Assembly: GCA_000697475.1 (NCBI GenBank)
Contig: JNEU01000954.1
Coordinates: forward strand, 27,340 to 91,339
Origin: Lichtheimia corymbifera B2541
Lineage: Eukaryota > Mucoromycota > Mucoromycetes > Mucorales > Lichtheimiaceae
Reading direction: 5' to 3'
Length of the DNA stretch: 64,000 nucleotides
The translations under genes and the position numbers were made by a program. Under the pieces are notes generated by a model. That model ran no database searches. It was not told the origin of the DNA and worked only from the letters and a program-made list of their open reading frames with translations. How positions within the stretch are numbered: the stretch's first letter is position 1; the number at the start of each line of letters is the position of its first letter. Positions 47,769-60,055 of the stretch are shown one piece after another.

Positions 47769-48235
47769 GATGATAAGCACACTTGAAAGAGAGAAAAGGA
47801 TAGCAAAGAAGCAATACGGCACAGGAGATTTCGGCAAGGCACCTTTATAAACTCGACCCAGGTTACTCCTACTTATGTCAGTAATAAGGAGTCATCGATC
47901 ATATCGTATCTGCCTACTACCTGTAACATTTAAACGTCAAGCATGTGTCCTAGAGAAGCGCACAAAGTAGTATCCTTCATATGCAAACCCCTAAAGATCA
48001 AACCGTGCGGTTAGCAGTAACAAATAGGGAGCAAGTAGACTTGAATCTTTATACGCTCCTGTTTCTTTGTTGTAACTACTCCGTCATCCCTTAATCCACA
48101 ACAGCTCCTTTGCTGGAGAGGAGAAACTAATAATGGAGTCATATATTCTTATTCCAACAAAAGTGTGGCACAATGGCATGATAAATAAATGGTTTTTATA
48201 TGTGTCATGTAGATGTGGTAGTAGTAATAATGTGT
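47769..48235. other. intergenic region
   Basis: This lies between the secreted protein gene and the HD hydrolase, both on the minus strand. It includes the TATA box of the former. Nothing else is recognised. Confidence 0.45.
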
Positions 48236-49158
48236 TTAGATGAGTAATGAATATTCTCGCTCCACCTGGCGTACGAATTCATGCATAAATTGTGTACGTT
48301 GCTCAGCCATTTTTTGCGCCATTGGGGTACGCATCATCTCAGATAGATGAAATAGTTTCTCTATTGAAAGTTGAAGAGGAAAAAGCATTGGTTTCATTGC
48401 TCCCATCATCATCATCATCCCTGTTAGCATATAGTGTGGTATCTGCTTACCGTGGAAATGATCGATGGCACTTGATGTGTCTTGCTGGTTGTTGTTATCT
48501 TTGGGTTGATGTAACACAATTCCTTTTGCTCCACTGAATGCTGCGCATCTCAAGATGCCTATGCAATTGCTGATGAATTAAAGGAGGGACATTCCATTAA
48601 TGATACAAGACCACTTACCAAATGCTCCGATTGCATCTAATTTGTCGGCGTCCATCACGCTGTTATAGAGTAGGTGAGCTGCAAGTTCGGTATGCATGTG
48701 TGTGATGCTTACGCATGAAGCTCCAGGCATGTGTCACGCCATGCAGCAAGTGTATCCTCCTTCTTCCATTTCAGTTCTTTACGATATCCAACGTGGTCCA
48801 CTATCTGCGCCACCAATCCTGCCTTGTCATAGCCATGACGCGTGAGGAACACGAGTACACCTTCATGGTCATCGACTTTATACTTGGCATCCCCAATATC
48901 GTGGCAAAGAGCTGCAAGTTCAATCACTGTCAAGTCCACCTTGTTCCTCAAGGATTCCTGCTTCCCAAGCTGCAGAGCTAAGATATGAAGGACAATAACC
49001 ACCTGTGAATATCAAGTCTTTCCTTTACATATGTCGAGTTTGCTTAATCTACCCATGCGCACCACGCGGTCAACATGCTCCATGTCATGAGAAGGATCAA
49101 GACGTGCCATGTATTCACGCACCATATTCCTTGTACTGTCGATTATGCTTGATTCCAT
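48236..49158 (-). CDS. HD-domain metal-dependent phosphohydrolase
   Basis: Five exons encode 214 residues: 49053-49158, 48713-48977, 48619-48659, 48451-48558 and 48236-48360. The HD motif set is complete: SHDMEHVDRV (first His), CHDIGD (HD pair), and DADKLDAIGAFG (last Asp), with HFHEKLFHL and MAEQR..FM near the end, as in the YedJ/YpgQ-like nucleotide or phosphate-ester hydrolases of bacteria and fungi. Intron 1 uses the donor ATGG|GTAGAT and the acceptor ATCTTAG, yielding RVVRMALQLGKQE. Intron 4 contains a run of ATG triplets that had looked coding. The in-frame extension to an ATG at 49263 is possible but is not conserved in the family. The substrate is unknown. Confidence 0.88.
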
Positions 49159-49322
49159 TGAGTGGACTGTCTGTAAAAGGCTCCAAGGTTGGCACATTCT
49201 GACTTTTGAGATACGCAGCATTTGGTGAAACTGAATTTCTGGACACGTGACACCCCCGATCATGATCCCACAATTGAGAAAAATAGTTGCTATAGATTGT
49301 AATTCATTTTAAGTTGTATTGA

Positions 49323-51201
49323 TTACAAAAAGTCTAAACCTAAGCCAAATTGGAGACCACGCTTTACAAAATCGTTCCTGCTTGCAGTCAAAGGAATGCA
49401 GTAATTAAGCTCCAAACGAGCAATACTATGACGATAAATGAAACCCAAGCCTACAGCAGTACTAGGTGCCTTAATCAACGATCGAGCATTATCCTGGACA
49501 TTTGTACCTAAAGTCAATTTTTTGTTAATATCTTTCTCTCATATAAGCCTCCTTTCTTATTACCCATATTCCATGGCACAAGTGTACCAGCATTAATGAA
49601 TGCATGTAGTCGTAAAGGCTTGCTCTCCCATCGTGGTACTGGTGCAATGGCACTAAGACCAACCGCCCAAAAAGCATCACCACCCAAGGCATCACCTATT
49701 TTTGTTTCATTCGTGTTATTTCATGACACAGAATCCTTCTTTTCCCAATCCCGTAAAACTTACGATAATCTCGAGGTCCAATACCAGATGTCTTGAAACC
49801 ACGAACGGATGACGGACCACCAAGCATAAACTTGTCTGACACTGTCACAGCATTTTCTCCATAGGTAGCCATCCATCCAGCACGCAATCCTAAGCTGAAT
49901 ACCAATCCAGGATGCCAACCTAGCAGCTCGCCTGTTTCCTTATCCTTGAGAATTTGGCCGCCACCAACCTGATGGCAGTATTGTGCTTGAAGATCGGTCT
50001 TGAAAAACTTTGCGTTGCCAATGCCGAGTACTCCTGCTAGTTCTTGCGAACACCTTACATAGTAACCATTGGAGGGCAATAAAAAGTCATCACGACGATC
50101 CTGGATAAACACGTGATTCAGTGATGATTTGAGAGAGTGTCCAGCTTGGTTACGGATGCTGAGAGACGCTGTATCTGCGATACGATCTATGGACCTCCAG
50201 GTAGTATCATAACTCAATTCATGGTATCCGAAACGTGTGGCAAGCTGTAAAAGGAGAGGTTGTCAGCATAAGATTCCAAAGTTTATAAAAGCAATCAATG
50301 GTTTCCACATACCTTATATCGTAAGCCGACACCTCGTGCTAGTTCCTCGTAAGAACTAGTAAGCTGATTGTTTTGGAGAACACTGTGCGCATTGATATCC
50401 ACTTGTGCGTCAGGTGAACCGTTCACAGGTTTTGAAAGAACAAACTAAATCATAATATCAAATGAGCCTTCAATGTACACGTATCAAGTTTATCAATGTC
50501 ACCATACTTGGAACGCCGAGCTATTGCGAGTACCAAATGATGCGGAGGATTCAAGCATTTCTGCACCACCGAAGATGTTGCGCAATGTTAAAGAGCCACT
50601 CTAAGAATCGAGTCTTAGCGATGATGATGCCAGCGGTGGATATTTGATGTTGAGATAATTTTACCATGCTGCCTTCATTGTTTCCAATTTCTGTGCCTGT
50701 TTTGATGAATAACCGGCTTCGTTCTTTGAGTCGATATATCACGTTGATGGATCCTGGTGCTGCTAATGGATCAGTGTCCGATGCTCTATCCAGCAGTAGT
50801 TGTACATCGTCAAAGATTTGGAAGCGTTGTAGTTGGTGTGCTGTTTCTTGTGATCGATTGATGACATCTGCCACTGTTTTTCCTTCTAGAACAGGCTCAA
50901 CGATCTTCTCCAAAAAGCTGCGACGAGTCGTCTTGGCACCAAGAAATGTCACCGCATTGATATGGACACCGGAAGCAGCAGTTGCTTGCAACTAGAGCCG
51001 AAACAAGGCAACTAAGTTAACTGACCACACACATACACACACACACACACACACAAGCTCAACGCGTTGTAGTAAGTACCAGATCAAACAATGCGCGTGC
51101 TGCTGCTGATTCTTGTCTTGTTGGTTCCGAATTCTAGGAGAGATTAGGTTATAATCGAGGAGAGCCACACTCCTATGAAGCACACGTACATTGGGTTCCA
51201 T
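49323..51201 (-). CDS. SAM50: Mitochondrial outer membrane beta-barrel insertase Sam50/Tob55
   Basis: Eight exons encode 471 residues: 51190-51201 (12 nt), 51080-51133, 50665-50991, 50508-50600, 50313-50444, 49764-50244, 49564-49695 and 49323-49507. The tiny first exon gives MEPN and joins NSEPTRQES in phase 0. A single POTRA domain lies at ~25-115 (VHINAVTFLGAKTTRRSFLE, LQRFQIFDDVQLLLD), then the Omp85 16-strand barrel (SLTLRNIFGGAE, GGPSSVRGF lid-lock motif, final FGLGLDFL with the aromatic/hydrophobic beta-signal). It is the core of the SAM complex that inserts beta-barrel proteins. Intron 2 carries a CA/TG microsatellite. Confidence 0.95.
51025..51055. repeat. (CA)n microsatellite in SAM50 intron 2
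   Basis: About 31 bp of CA dinucleotides with one interruption, inside the intron 50992-51079, shortly after the donor on the transcribed (TG) strand. Confidence 0.9.
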
Positions 51202-51694
51202 TGTCAAGACGCTTGTTGTGCACTTTAGTCCCAGAAAGAAATGGATTTGGACTTACACTTCAACCCAAGAAAATGACTGAACCCCGACGGGATACGATTT
51301 ATCCAGTATTCAAAGCAAGGGATAATCAACATGCTCTCTTTAATTCACTGCATCCAAGAACCTTTTTGATAGCACTCGTAGATGACAATCCACTTGTTTT
51401 ATTATATCATTCTACATGTTGCTGGCAATATGACATCTTTTTCATTATTGGACATTGATATAAACGAAAATGATAACATGTGCTATGTGGCAAAAGTTGT
51501 CTGGTGGCTCTCATCTTGCATTAATTATCATGTTGTCATGGACTACATGTTCTTCAATTACCAACAAAAGACCTTCCTTGGAGTATTACATGAATGCTGT
51601 GGACACCAACCATGACCGCACGGCGTTTAAAGCAGTCAATCAACCGGGTGTTGTCTTGGTAGCTCTCCTTCTTGCGCAACTGCCATGTGTCAGC
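51202..51694. other. promoter region between SAM50 and Gemin7-like gene
   Basis: SAM50 and the Gemin7-like gene diverge here. A plus frame continuous with the Gemin7-like exon reaches upstream to 51470 but has no similarity in that part; an ATG at 51613 in another frame (MTARRLKQ...) could belong to a 5' exon. I could not settle it. Confidence 0.4.
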
Positions 51695-51943
51695 ATGAAT
51701 CACAACAATGATCTTTTACGTTCACGTTACCTCGGTTTCTGGCTAACAGTCTCCCAGCATAAACCACAAGCCAATATCACTTTCCCACATTCGACCGAAT
51801 CTCTGAAAGGTCAACTGATCGCGATCGACAGCCAAAGCAACCGAATTAGAGTAGACAATCTGAACACACCCACTGGCAATCTTCCCCACACTGCCTTAAG
51901 GATTACTGACATTGACACTATTGACTTCCCTATATTGTCTTAA
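51695..51943 (+). CDS. Gemin7-like SMN-complex subunit (Sm fold)
   Basis: A single visible exon of 82 residues opens MNHNNDLLRSRYLGFWL. The pattern LRSRYLGFWLTVS, then a beta-rich middle (QLIAIDSQSNRIRVDNL) and NTPTGNLPHTALRITDID matches Gemin7: R-x-RYL at the start, the L-x-TP-x-G turn and A-L-R-x-x-D-I near the end. In animals and fission yeast Gemin7 pairs with Gemin6 or 8 in the SMN complex that loads Sm rings on snRNAs. The start is uncertain: the frame is open upstream to 51470 and a preceding small exon may exist. Recognition rests on short motifs and should be treated as tentative. Confidence 0.6.
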   Translation: MNHNNDLLRSRYLGFWLTVSQHKPQANITFPHSTESLKGQLIAIDSQSNRIRVDNLNTPTGNLPHTALRITDIDTIDFPILS

Positions 51944-52520
51944 ACTACTTGAATACATGTTTTATTGATTATCTTGGATACGCGGTTGCTATATGCAAAG
52001 ATGAACCAGATTGATGGCTTGAAAGTGATAAGCACATTCTCCAAAGTCAATGGGTGATAAAGAGTGATTCTACGAGCAGAGAAATAGTAGCAAGATTCAA
52101 AGCTACGTTGAATAGGGATATATTGGTGGTCGTATCTATATCTGATGCTGAGTAGTTTACACGGGATAAAAAGGTCGCAGGAGATTACAGTAATACCTTA
52201 GGCTTTTGACCTATGACTATGATTCAGTTATGGCATGGCAAAGTATTCGGTTGCATAGCCGTAGCACATAATCAATGAGTTGCACAAAGAATGATGCGAA
52301 GATAGCTGTGTAAAGCTTCAGGATCACATAGTCAATTGTAATGGAATATATCGACAAAAGATACATGTTATTTGGACAAGTGTAATATTCAGGTCCTTAC
52401 AAAGGTATAAGCTATAATACAGCACTATTGTTGAACACAAAGGTCACTAAGAATACTAATAATATAATAAAAGGAGAGACGGTGGCTAATGAACGTGGGC
52501 ATAATAGTTTATGTATATCC
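51944..52520. other. convergent intergenic region
   Basis: AT-rich spacer between the Gemin7-like stop and the sugar transporter stop; no gene is supported. Confidence 0.5.
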
Positions 52521-54384
52521 CTAGTTGGCATGCTCAATGTGAGTCTTCTCATGCTTCATTTCATCAGAGAATGAGTTGCCTTCAGTCGAACCAGTCGACT
52601 CGTGATTTTCAACGTCGCCACCGGAAACCTTCTTTTCATCAAGATCTCTACCGGTTGTTTCGGGCATAAAGATCAAGAAGAAGACGAAGAGGATAAAGTT
52701 GACAATAGCAAATACGATGAAGCTGTAGTTGCCGAGATTTGCTTGTTGTTGTGGCCAAAGAGTGTTGATGAGGAAGTTGAAGAACCAGTTGGAAGCACCA
52801 CCCAATGCGGAACCAGGAGGAAGCGCCTTGAGGGGCATGAGTTCTGGAGCAATGATCCATGGGATAGTACCACAGCCCATAGCGTACACAAAGGTATATG
52901 CAACAGCACCAGTGATGACAAGAGGTCCAAGATCGTCTCGAGTCTCGCCGAGGACAGCACCAATGACGATGAACATACAGAAAATAGACATGCCCAAAGA
53001 AGAAATCAACATGTAGCCTTTACGGCCGACCTTGTTCAGAGTAAAGATGGTAATAAACGTAGCGACAATCTTGCCGGTGGCATTAACGAGTGAAATATCT
53101 TGAGCGAGCTGGTTGTCACCATCGAGCACAGTGGTAAGGAAACTGGCAGCATAGACTAGTAGAAATCAGCATGATTAGCTTACACAGCATATATAAACCC
53201 ATGATGATAATGGCACGTACCTGACAAGGGTCCAATACCACCGACTTGGTTGGAGGCTTGAATCATGATAACAAGGAAAGCATTCCAGCTGACTTGCTTA
53301 TCCTTACACATAATGACTTCAAGCATGGTCATCTTTCGGACACCGGATTCAATTTCACGTTGGCGTGCGTCGACTAAATCTTGGAACTCTTCATTAATAT
53401 CAGCACCCTTGCGGAATCGTTGCAAGGCTTCTTTGGCTTCGTCGTACTTTCCATCAGCGCACAAGCGTCGAGGAGACTCAGCACAAAGGAAGATCAAGGC
53501 CACCATCTGAACAGCAGCAATGACAGTGGGAATAGCCCATCCAAGACGCCATACAGGAGCAAATTGCATGTATCGACCAGCGACAAAAGATAAAAGAATA
53601 CCCATATTGAGCAGGAATTCAAACACACTACCAAGTGCACCACGGCATCGCTTGGTCGAGATTTCGGATATGTAAATGGCAACAGAAGAGCCAGCTCCAC
53701 CAGAAGCAAGACCAACAAAAGCACGTCCAACTGCGTACTAGATCGAACCATGAAGATGTGAGTAAAACAAGCGAAGCAACATTCACGTTGAAAAGCATTA
53801 GCAGTACCATGACAACATGTGCTGATGCAGCGGAGAGGACGCCACCAACGATATACAAGCCGCAAGAAATGATGATATTTTGGCGACGGGTGAACCATAC
53901 GTTAAGGTAAGTAGTTGCTAAAGCACCTGCGAGACCACCAAGGGCAAAAGCACCAACCGTGTAGCCCTACATTTTGCTGTTAGTTGTTGCTGCGCACCAT
54001 AGAATCATGTATGCTAGTATAATGATTTACCCTGCAAAATATAAAGTTTGGTTAGCCTCTTCCTGTCAATCCAGCATCGAAGACAAAGTCAAAGCTTACC
54101 AAGTAAAGCTACTCATAGGCAAACACGAAGGAAGACCAGCGATAGTATATTCTCCCTCGGGACATTCGGTAATGACTTTGGAAGGCATGTTGGGAACACC
54201 TATAGGTCATCATAATAGTGGTAAGGATCATTGATCAGGAACGATGATTGAATTGAGGATTGCATCAATGCTGCTGCTGAAACGTACCAATATGCCATCC
54301 GACATTGAAACCCGAAATGGCTGCTATGAAAGCACAAAAGCATACATAGAGTGGAAAACCGAGATCCGCAGATTTTGTCGCCAT
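52521..54384 (-). CDS. MFS sugar (hexose) transporter
   Basis: Six exons encode 502 residues: 54288-54384, 54100-54199, 54031 (a single nucleotide), 53808-53966, 53221-53737 and 52521-53155. Twelve membrane spans are expected. Sugar-porter signatures: GFNVGWHIGVPN in TM1, the YAVGRAFVGLASGGAGSS pore segment, YISEI, RGALGSVFEF, CAESPRRL, and PETTGRDLDE near the end. Between TM1 and TM2 the conserved stretch CLPMSSFTWGYTVGAF needs one extra G between two well-formed introns. The nearest relatives by memory are the GLUT-like hexose porters of fungi. It should import glucose or related sugars across the plasma membrane. Confidence 0.93.
54031..54031 (-). other. apparent 1-nucleotide exon
   Basis: On the coding strand two complete introns abut one G: ACTTG|GTAAGC...TTTTGCAG|G|GTAAAT...AATGTAG|GGCTAC (introns 54032-54099, 68 nt, and 53967-54030, 64 nt). 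Each intron has its own CTAAC-type branch site (GGCTAACC; AACTAACA). Removing both gives TGG GGC TAC and keeps the transporter frame; removing the region as one intron breaks it, and keeping either introduces stops. Confidence 0.8.
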
Positions 54385-57300
54385 TGGTATACAAGTAAGG
54401 TGTTGAATATAGTTGTTGTGAGGCGAACAATGAATCCGAGTATCCAGGTTGAAAAAAACTCTTTTCTTTTATACACTTTAAAACCTTCGTACACCGCGCC
54501 TTGCATCACTGCACTCCGATTTCTAGTGTGACATGTGATCCATTGCTTCACCAAGTGTAGCTTTGCTACAAGAATTATTGGAACATATCTTGATATATTA
54601 CAATCACCTATTTGAAGCCCATGAACTCCGAAATTTTTCCACATTATCGTGGATTTCTAGCGTCAGCGCCGAATAAAAGTCAGTTATCAGTGCTATCAGC
54701 ATGCTATTGAGCCATGATTCGTAGATGATATTCATTTGTTTCATTGGTGTCAAAGAGAATTGCTGGTTGAATGTCGTGTGAAATATACCAATATCTTTCA
54801 AGATAAGTGTTGTGTCACGCCAATCCACTAGATATGATGTATGTGTCACGCCAATCCAGATATATTGCGGGGTGGGAAAGGTTTGATGATACAACTACAG
54901 ATAATAGATAAGGAAGGCTGCCGACAATAACACAATAGCAAGCTCAAGGGGATGGCCAATAGCATGCAAAGAGCCAGCATCACGGACACCCCGTGAGAAA
55001 GCTGCCCCGCATGTATGCAATGTAAGTCAAGAACGATGGTTACTAAACACAAGCCTTAGGTGTCATTGGCTGGAAGGGGGTTTCTTGACGTTCGACTTGT
55101 CTACGTTGATCACACACGCGTATAGTGCAGTATATCGAGATGACGGGAAATATAATCTACTGAATGCGGAAATGGTGACTGGATAACTAGCATTGCAAGA
55201 ATGCACCGGACCTGGCCTTTCAACATATCCCACCCCAACCTTCCAAATATGCGTGTTACAGCGCATTTGAATTGTTGAGCTATCTGAAAAAGACATCCTT
55301 CTTTACGCAGATAACGATTATACTCCTACACTTTTACGCGAAATGCATCCCGATGAAGATATTTCGTTATCCATGAATACCACCATCCATAAGCCGTTGC
55401 CATGCTGCTCTGCTAACGCTGGAATATCACCTTCTTCTATCGTTCTTGTTACCGCTCTCATCACCATTACCACCACAGCTGATAATAATAATAGATGCTC
55501 TGCTCTTCTTAATGATTTTTGCTCCGAAAGAAGCTCTCTGTATCTTCCATTATTCGACAGCGTAACATCTTTGACATGCACCTCTCGCACGCAGTGTCAA
55601 CGGTTTTCGATATTCACTAATATAGTAGTATATTTATGCTACTGTCACCCGTATTTGGTAGGCTTGTAACAATAACCCACATGTGGCTGACAAAGATGTA
55701 TGTGTGGGGTACCCATACATCATGTTTGGTGTTTCTTAAGTTTCTTTTTTACGTTTTCACTTCCTTCCTATCCTTCTATGAATTTACTTCCTGATACAGA
55801 CTAATTTGCCAATAGATTGTTGCGTATACTCACAAAAATTATATCACCATAACCTTACCTATCAGAATCAATCACCTATATCATAAGATATCTCTGCGAC
55901 GGAATAGCTCGTCCTGAATATAAAAGTTTAATATATTTGGTCAGTGCGTGGGGCATCGTAACACTGATGTTGAATGTCAACCATGGATTACTCAACTTTA
56001 ATTTGGTTTCATTCCCAAGGCACACGCTTAATAAAGAAAAGGAAAACAGTTGTAGTAATGGCATTCAGGTTGGGTTGGGGGATAGCACGTATACTAGGGC
56101 AACATTCCCGGTTGTTGGAGTCGAGATCAACAGTAGTTTTCGCACCACCACAAGCCTCTCTATTTTCCGAACAATACATCAAAACTTTCCCACTGTGATT
56201 TGGCGTTGAGAAAGCCTGTTACGGTCTTTTGAGAGAGAGTATCCATGTAAGATGCCAAAATATTTCTTACACACACACACGTGCAGGATACAGGCTCGTT
56301 GTCGGAAAGGATGAGAAACCTGCCGTCGGTAAGACGGTAAAATGTGTTGCGGAAACCCAAACATGGAAAGTATGGGCTCTCCGATGCAAATTATTACGCT
56401 GTGCTGATCATTGAAGATACTCGTCATTGTTTCCACGATACCAGTTTATATGTATATTTCCTACGCTACAAGAGTGTGGGGAAATCACTATGATTTGTAT
56501 ATGCTATAGCTTAGCCCGCCCATATATTTCTGAGCCGATCAACCGAAAGACCATTCCAAGAGAGCTGCTGGGATGATCTGACCTTCTCAGACGTCCATTC
56601 GTAACACCAAGCATTACATGTGAAACAAAGTGATCATAAATGGTAATATGGCCAGTAAATCAAGAATCAAAATGACGCATAAGAAGGTTGATAAATAGGA
56701 CAATAGTACAATACTCCTGCATTGTCATGTCATTTCTTATTTTCAACAAATATAGATAACATTGTAGTGTAGGATTCCACAACAAGGTTGAAATTGACTA
56801 TGTATGTAATCACAGAATTAGCGATATCACCTGAAGAGATGTGTGACAATACTGAGGATCGTGTCCCCTTTGCTTCGTTATTTTGGATCTTCTCAATGCT
56901 TGATATGGCATGTTGAATTGGCATCAAGCGCTGAGGGGACTTCAGGTTGGCGCTGCTTGAATATCAGCTTGAGGCACTGCATTGGGCAATCTGCGGTTGC
57001 CATGACCGACGAACTTGAGATTGCGACGTAGGTGTATGCACGCAACGCTGAGCAACTCTGTTCTATTAAAGATCCCACGCTTGATTGTAACATTTCGGGG
57101 TGTGATTGTCTTTATGTTTTTACTATACTTTAAGCGTGATGCTATATGAGAAGTGGTCTTTGCCCATCGTCAAGTAGCTAGACTCTGATAGAGCCAGTGA
57201 GATGCAGAAGAGCGTGTTTATATAACACAGCCCATTTGCAGCATACACTATATTATGATATTCCATATATTGCGAGCTAACAGCTACTTCATCTCAATAG

Positions 57301-59079
57301 GCACTGTTACCCGCCTTATGGCATGTGAACAATGCTCCTGTTCCAGCTCATCATTTCCGTCATTTAAGTTTCTTGATCCGAGAGGATTTGACTGCGGAAT
57401 TTACTACGTGCGCACCAGCAATATAGCCATGGTAGTAATGTAATTCAGCCAACCAACCAAATAAACATATCCTTCATCAATCCTCATTGACCATGCACGC
57501 ACCACTTTTACTATCCCAATGCTTTCATTCATCAATCATCATTGATCATGCACGCATCAATTTTACTCCATCATCTTGCGCACACCTTATATATTATATT
57601 CCTTCTCATGTGCATCAGCTTCCAACTATGCATATAATTATTAAGTCGTGGAGCAACCGTCCCCAATTTTAAATCCCCCACTGGTATTACACTGAGGCCA
57701 CACACACACGATCCACTCAACACCAAACATCACCATCCTCATCCTCATGACAGGCAATAATAGATACACATAAATAAGATGAATGATCCTCATGTATAGG
57801 AAAAAGGGTGTGTGTGTCATTTTACACTTTACATATAATGATGATCCAACAACAGCCATTGACTTACTACCAGGTCCCCACATCAGCCTTTTTTTATACT
57901 CAATCCATTGCGAAGCATCCTTTTCTGTTGTATGCTTGATGTTGTCCTTATCCAAAAAAATAAGTAATTCGCTTTGCGTATATGTACCAATCACACTCCT
58001 ATCGATGAAAAGGCCAATTCGACTAATACTTAGAGATTGCACAATCAAACATGGTATGGTTAATATTCGAGAAATAGCCAGCGCATCGAAAAGCATCTTG
58101 TAATGCTAAAAGCCTCTCAGGCTTAACGTCGATGGTCATTCTCTGCTGCAGCCAACTAGAATAAGATTATCCTGGGGCGACCTTCTCGCGAGAGATGATG
58201 ACCAACAGTTTTACCTCTCACGGTTCATCCACTTTCAAACAAGATACTTTCGGATGCAGTGATCATTTTTAGTTTATTGGCCATATCGTGCTCAACTTGA
58301 AAAAAGTGCCATACGGGCTATCATAGGCGGATCTTACTATAAACACATAGGCGTAAATATCCATCATGCACTCTCCACTAATAGGATCGACCCTTCAACT
58401 CCTGCCTCTGAAATAAAGGAAGCGTATAAGAGTCAGCAGCAAGGCCTAAGTGTGAATACCCTGCCATGTGAGTCGAGGTGTCTATATACAAAGCTATCTA
58501 TCCACTAACAACACACCCTTTGGTGAACTGCTACCACTATGGATGCTCGAAAGATCACAACAAATATACACGCGAAGCGGAACACTGAGAACAAGGAAAT
58601 GATATGGAATGTGGGGAAATACTGGTAGACAATAGGATAAGGATATCGCTATAGGGGGAATACAACAGGGATATGGGAATACAATCTCTTGAAAAGACAC
58701 ACCCACACTCGCCGGCAAGGCTCACACTAAGACTGCTCACAAATATCGGGAAGCTCACTATGGTTTCTTTATTCAACATGGGGGATACTTATATGTTTTT
58801 CAATAATGTTGTACTACAGGGAAGGATTGTGTTCCTGATATTATGTATGGTTTGTTGGATGTTGGGATGAGATCTCGGATGCCGGTCTTTTCATTCCGGG
58901 CTGCTTCATCGCACACTGGCTGTCATCCTTCACTACACCCCTGGGATTGTGTCACCATCCAAGTCCTCCTGCATCTTAGGCTCTACTATGAGTGAGGCAA
59001 TTGACTATGAACAAAGACCATCTTTCATATAGCATCACGCTTATAGCGTATGTAAAACATAAAGGTACCTGTATCTCTA
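54385..59079. other. gene-poor region, no supported gene
   Basis: Nearly 5 kb without a recognisable gene. The longest frame, 57641-58096 minus (151 codons), has no domain and an odd Ile/Met-rich end; others (55343-55669 plus, 54604-54894 minus) are equally featureless. A short direct duplication of about 15 bp (TGTCACGCCAATCCA) lies at 54810-54860 and a 40-bp one at 57473-57567. Base composition is AT-rich, like intergenic DNA elsewhere in the window. Confidence 0.5.
57473..57567. repeat. 40-bp direct duplication
   Basis: The segment 57473-57512 (TTCATCAATCCTCATTGACC...) recurs at 57528-57567 with about five changes, offset by 55 bp. Confidence 0.75.
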
Positions 59080-60055
59080 AACTTTACAATGAAGCGTGGG
59101 CTCTTTCATAACACAAAGTTGCTCGTCCTGGTCAATCGCACCTTGTGTGCAAGTTTCACGACCGAGGTGGTCAATCTCGGGGGTGTTCCCGTTCATCCAT
59201 TGTCTCTCCTATATTTGGGCCGTTCGCATTCAAAGTTCTCATAATGAAGCATATGGTTTTTAAATGAATGGAATTGATCAGCATGACGGAGAGAACCTAC
59301 TTACCAAGTTTCAAGTTCGAGAGTGGGAATCCCGAGGTAATTCAGAGTGATTGGTATCTCATGAATTTGGGCGGGTGTGGTAATTTCGTCAAACATAGTG
59401 AATCCCACATTATACCCTCCCATTCAAGGTTTTGAAATGAAGCATGAGGTCTTTATGAGAGAGAAATTGATCAGCATGCCTGCGAGCACCTTCTGTGAAA
59501 GTTTTATCTTTGAGAAAAGGGATCTCGAGTCATGGGGCCGTCCAACCTACATATATTCACGTCTGTTCATCATCCGGCGCTCCCGTTTTAATTTTTACAA
59601 TGAAGCCTGCGACTTTAATATGAATGGAGTTGATCAGCTTGCCGAAGCCCACCGGTCTGACCAAGTTTCACAATGGAGGTGGACAGGTGCGTGGGTGTGC
59701 ACTATGCACCCTACTTGCGTTCCGTCCGTCCTTCGTCTCCTCTATATTTGGACCGTCCGATTCATAAAATATCATAATGAAGCATACGGTTTTAAATGAA
59801 TAGACTTGATCAGCATGACTCAGAGAACCTTCTACCCAATTTTCAAGTTCAATATGGGGAATCCCAAGATAATGCATATTAAATGACATTTCATGAATCC
59901 GGGCGGGGTACGGGATTTCCGTCCATCATAGTAAACCCCACATTATACCCTCCCATTCAAAATCTGTAAATGAAGTAAGGGTTCTTTATTAATTCAAAGT
60001 TGATCAGCATGTCCTAATGTATCTTGTGTGCAAGTTTGAGGTCAAGGTGAGCAAA
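59080..60055. repeat. diverged tandem repeat array with ~533-bp higher-order period
   Basis: Six related units begin with AATGAAG at about 59088, 59243, 59436, 59599, 59776 and 59969. They share a following TTGATCAGCATG, then CAAGTTT and an AGGTGG or AGGTAA stretch. Units 2 and 3 match units 5 and 6 best, each pair 533 bp apart; unit 1 matches unit 4 at 511 bp. So a three-unit block was duplicated. Scattered CTCCTATATTTGG and CATTATACCCTCCCATTCAA blocks recur with the same spacing. There is no coding frame across the units. Confidence 0.8.

Noticed and set aside
47769..47837. Longer N-terminus of the small secreted protein
   Set aside because: Would place the start ~12 bp from the TATA box and bury the signal peptide.
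48363..48450. Met-run (ATG repeat) as part of the HD hydrolase
   Set aside because: Good donor and acceptor flank it, and removing it gives the conserved HFHEKLFHL.
49159..49263. Upstream in-frame extension of the HD hydrolase
   Set aside because: The HD family normally starts a few residues before the first helix; MESSIID is the better start.
57641..58096. 151-codon minus-strand ORF
   Set aside because: No domain, no conserved motif, no neighbouring exons; composition like intergenic DNA.
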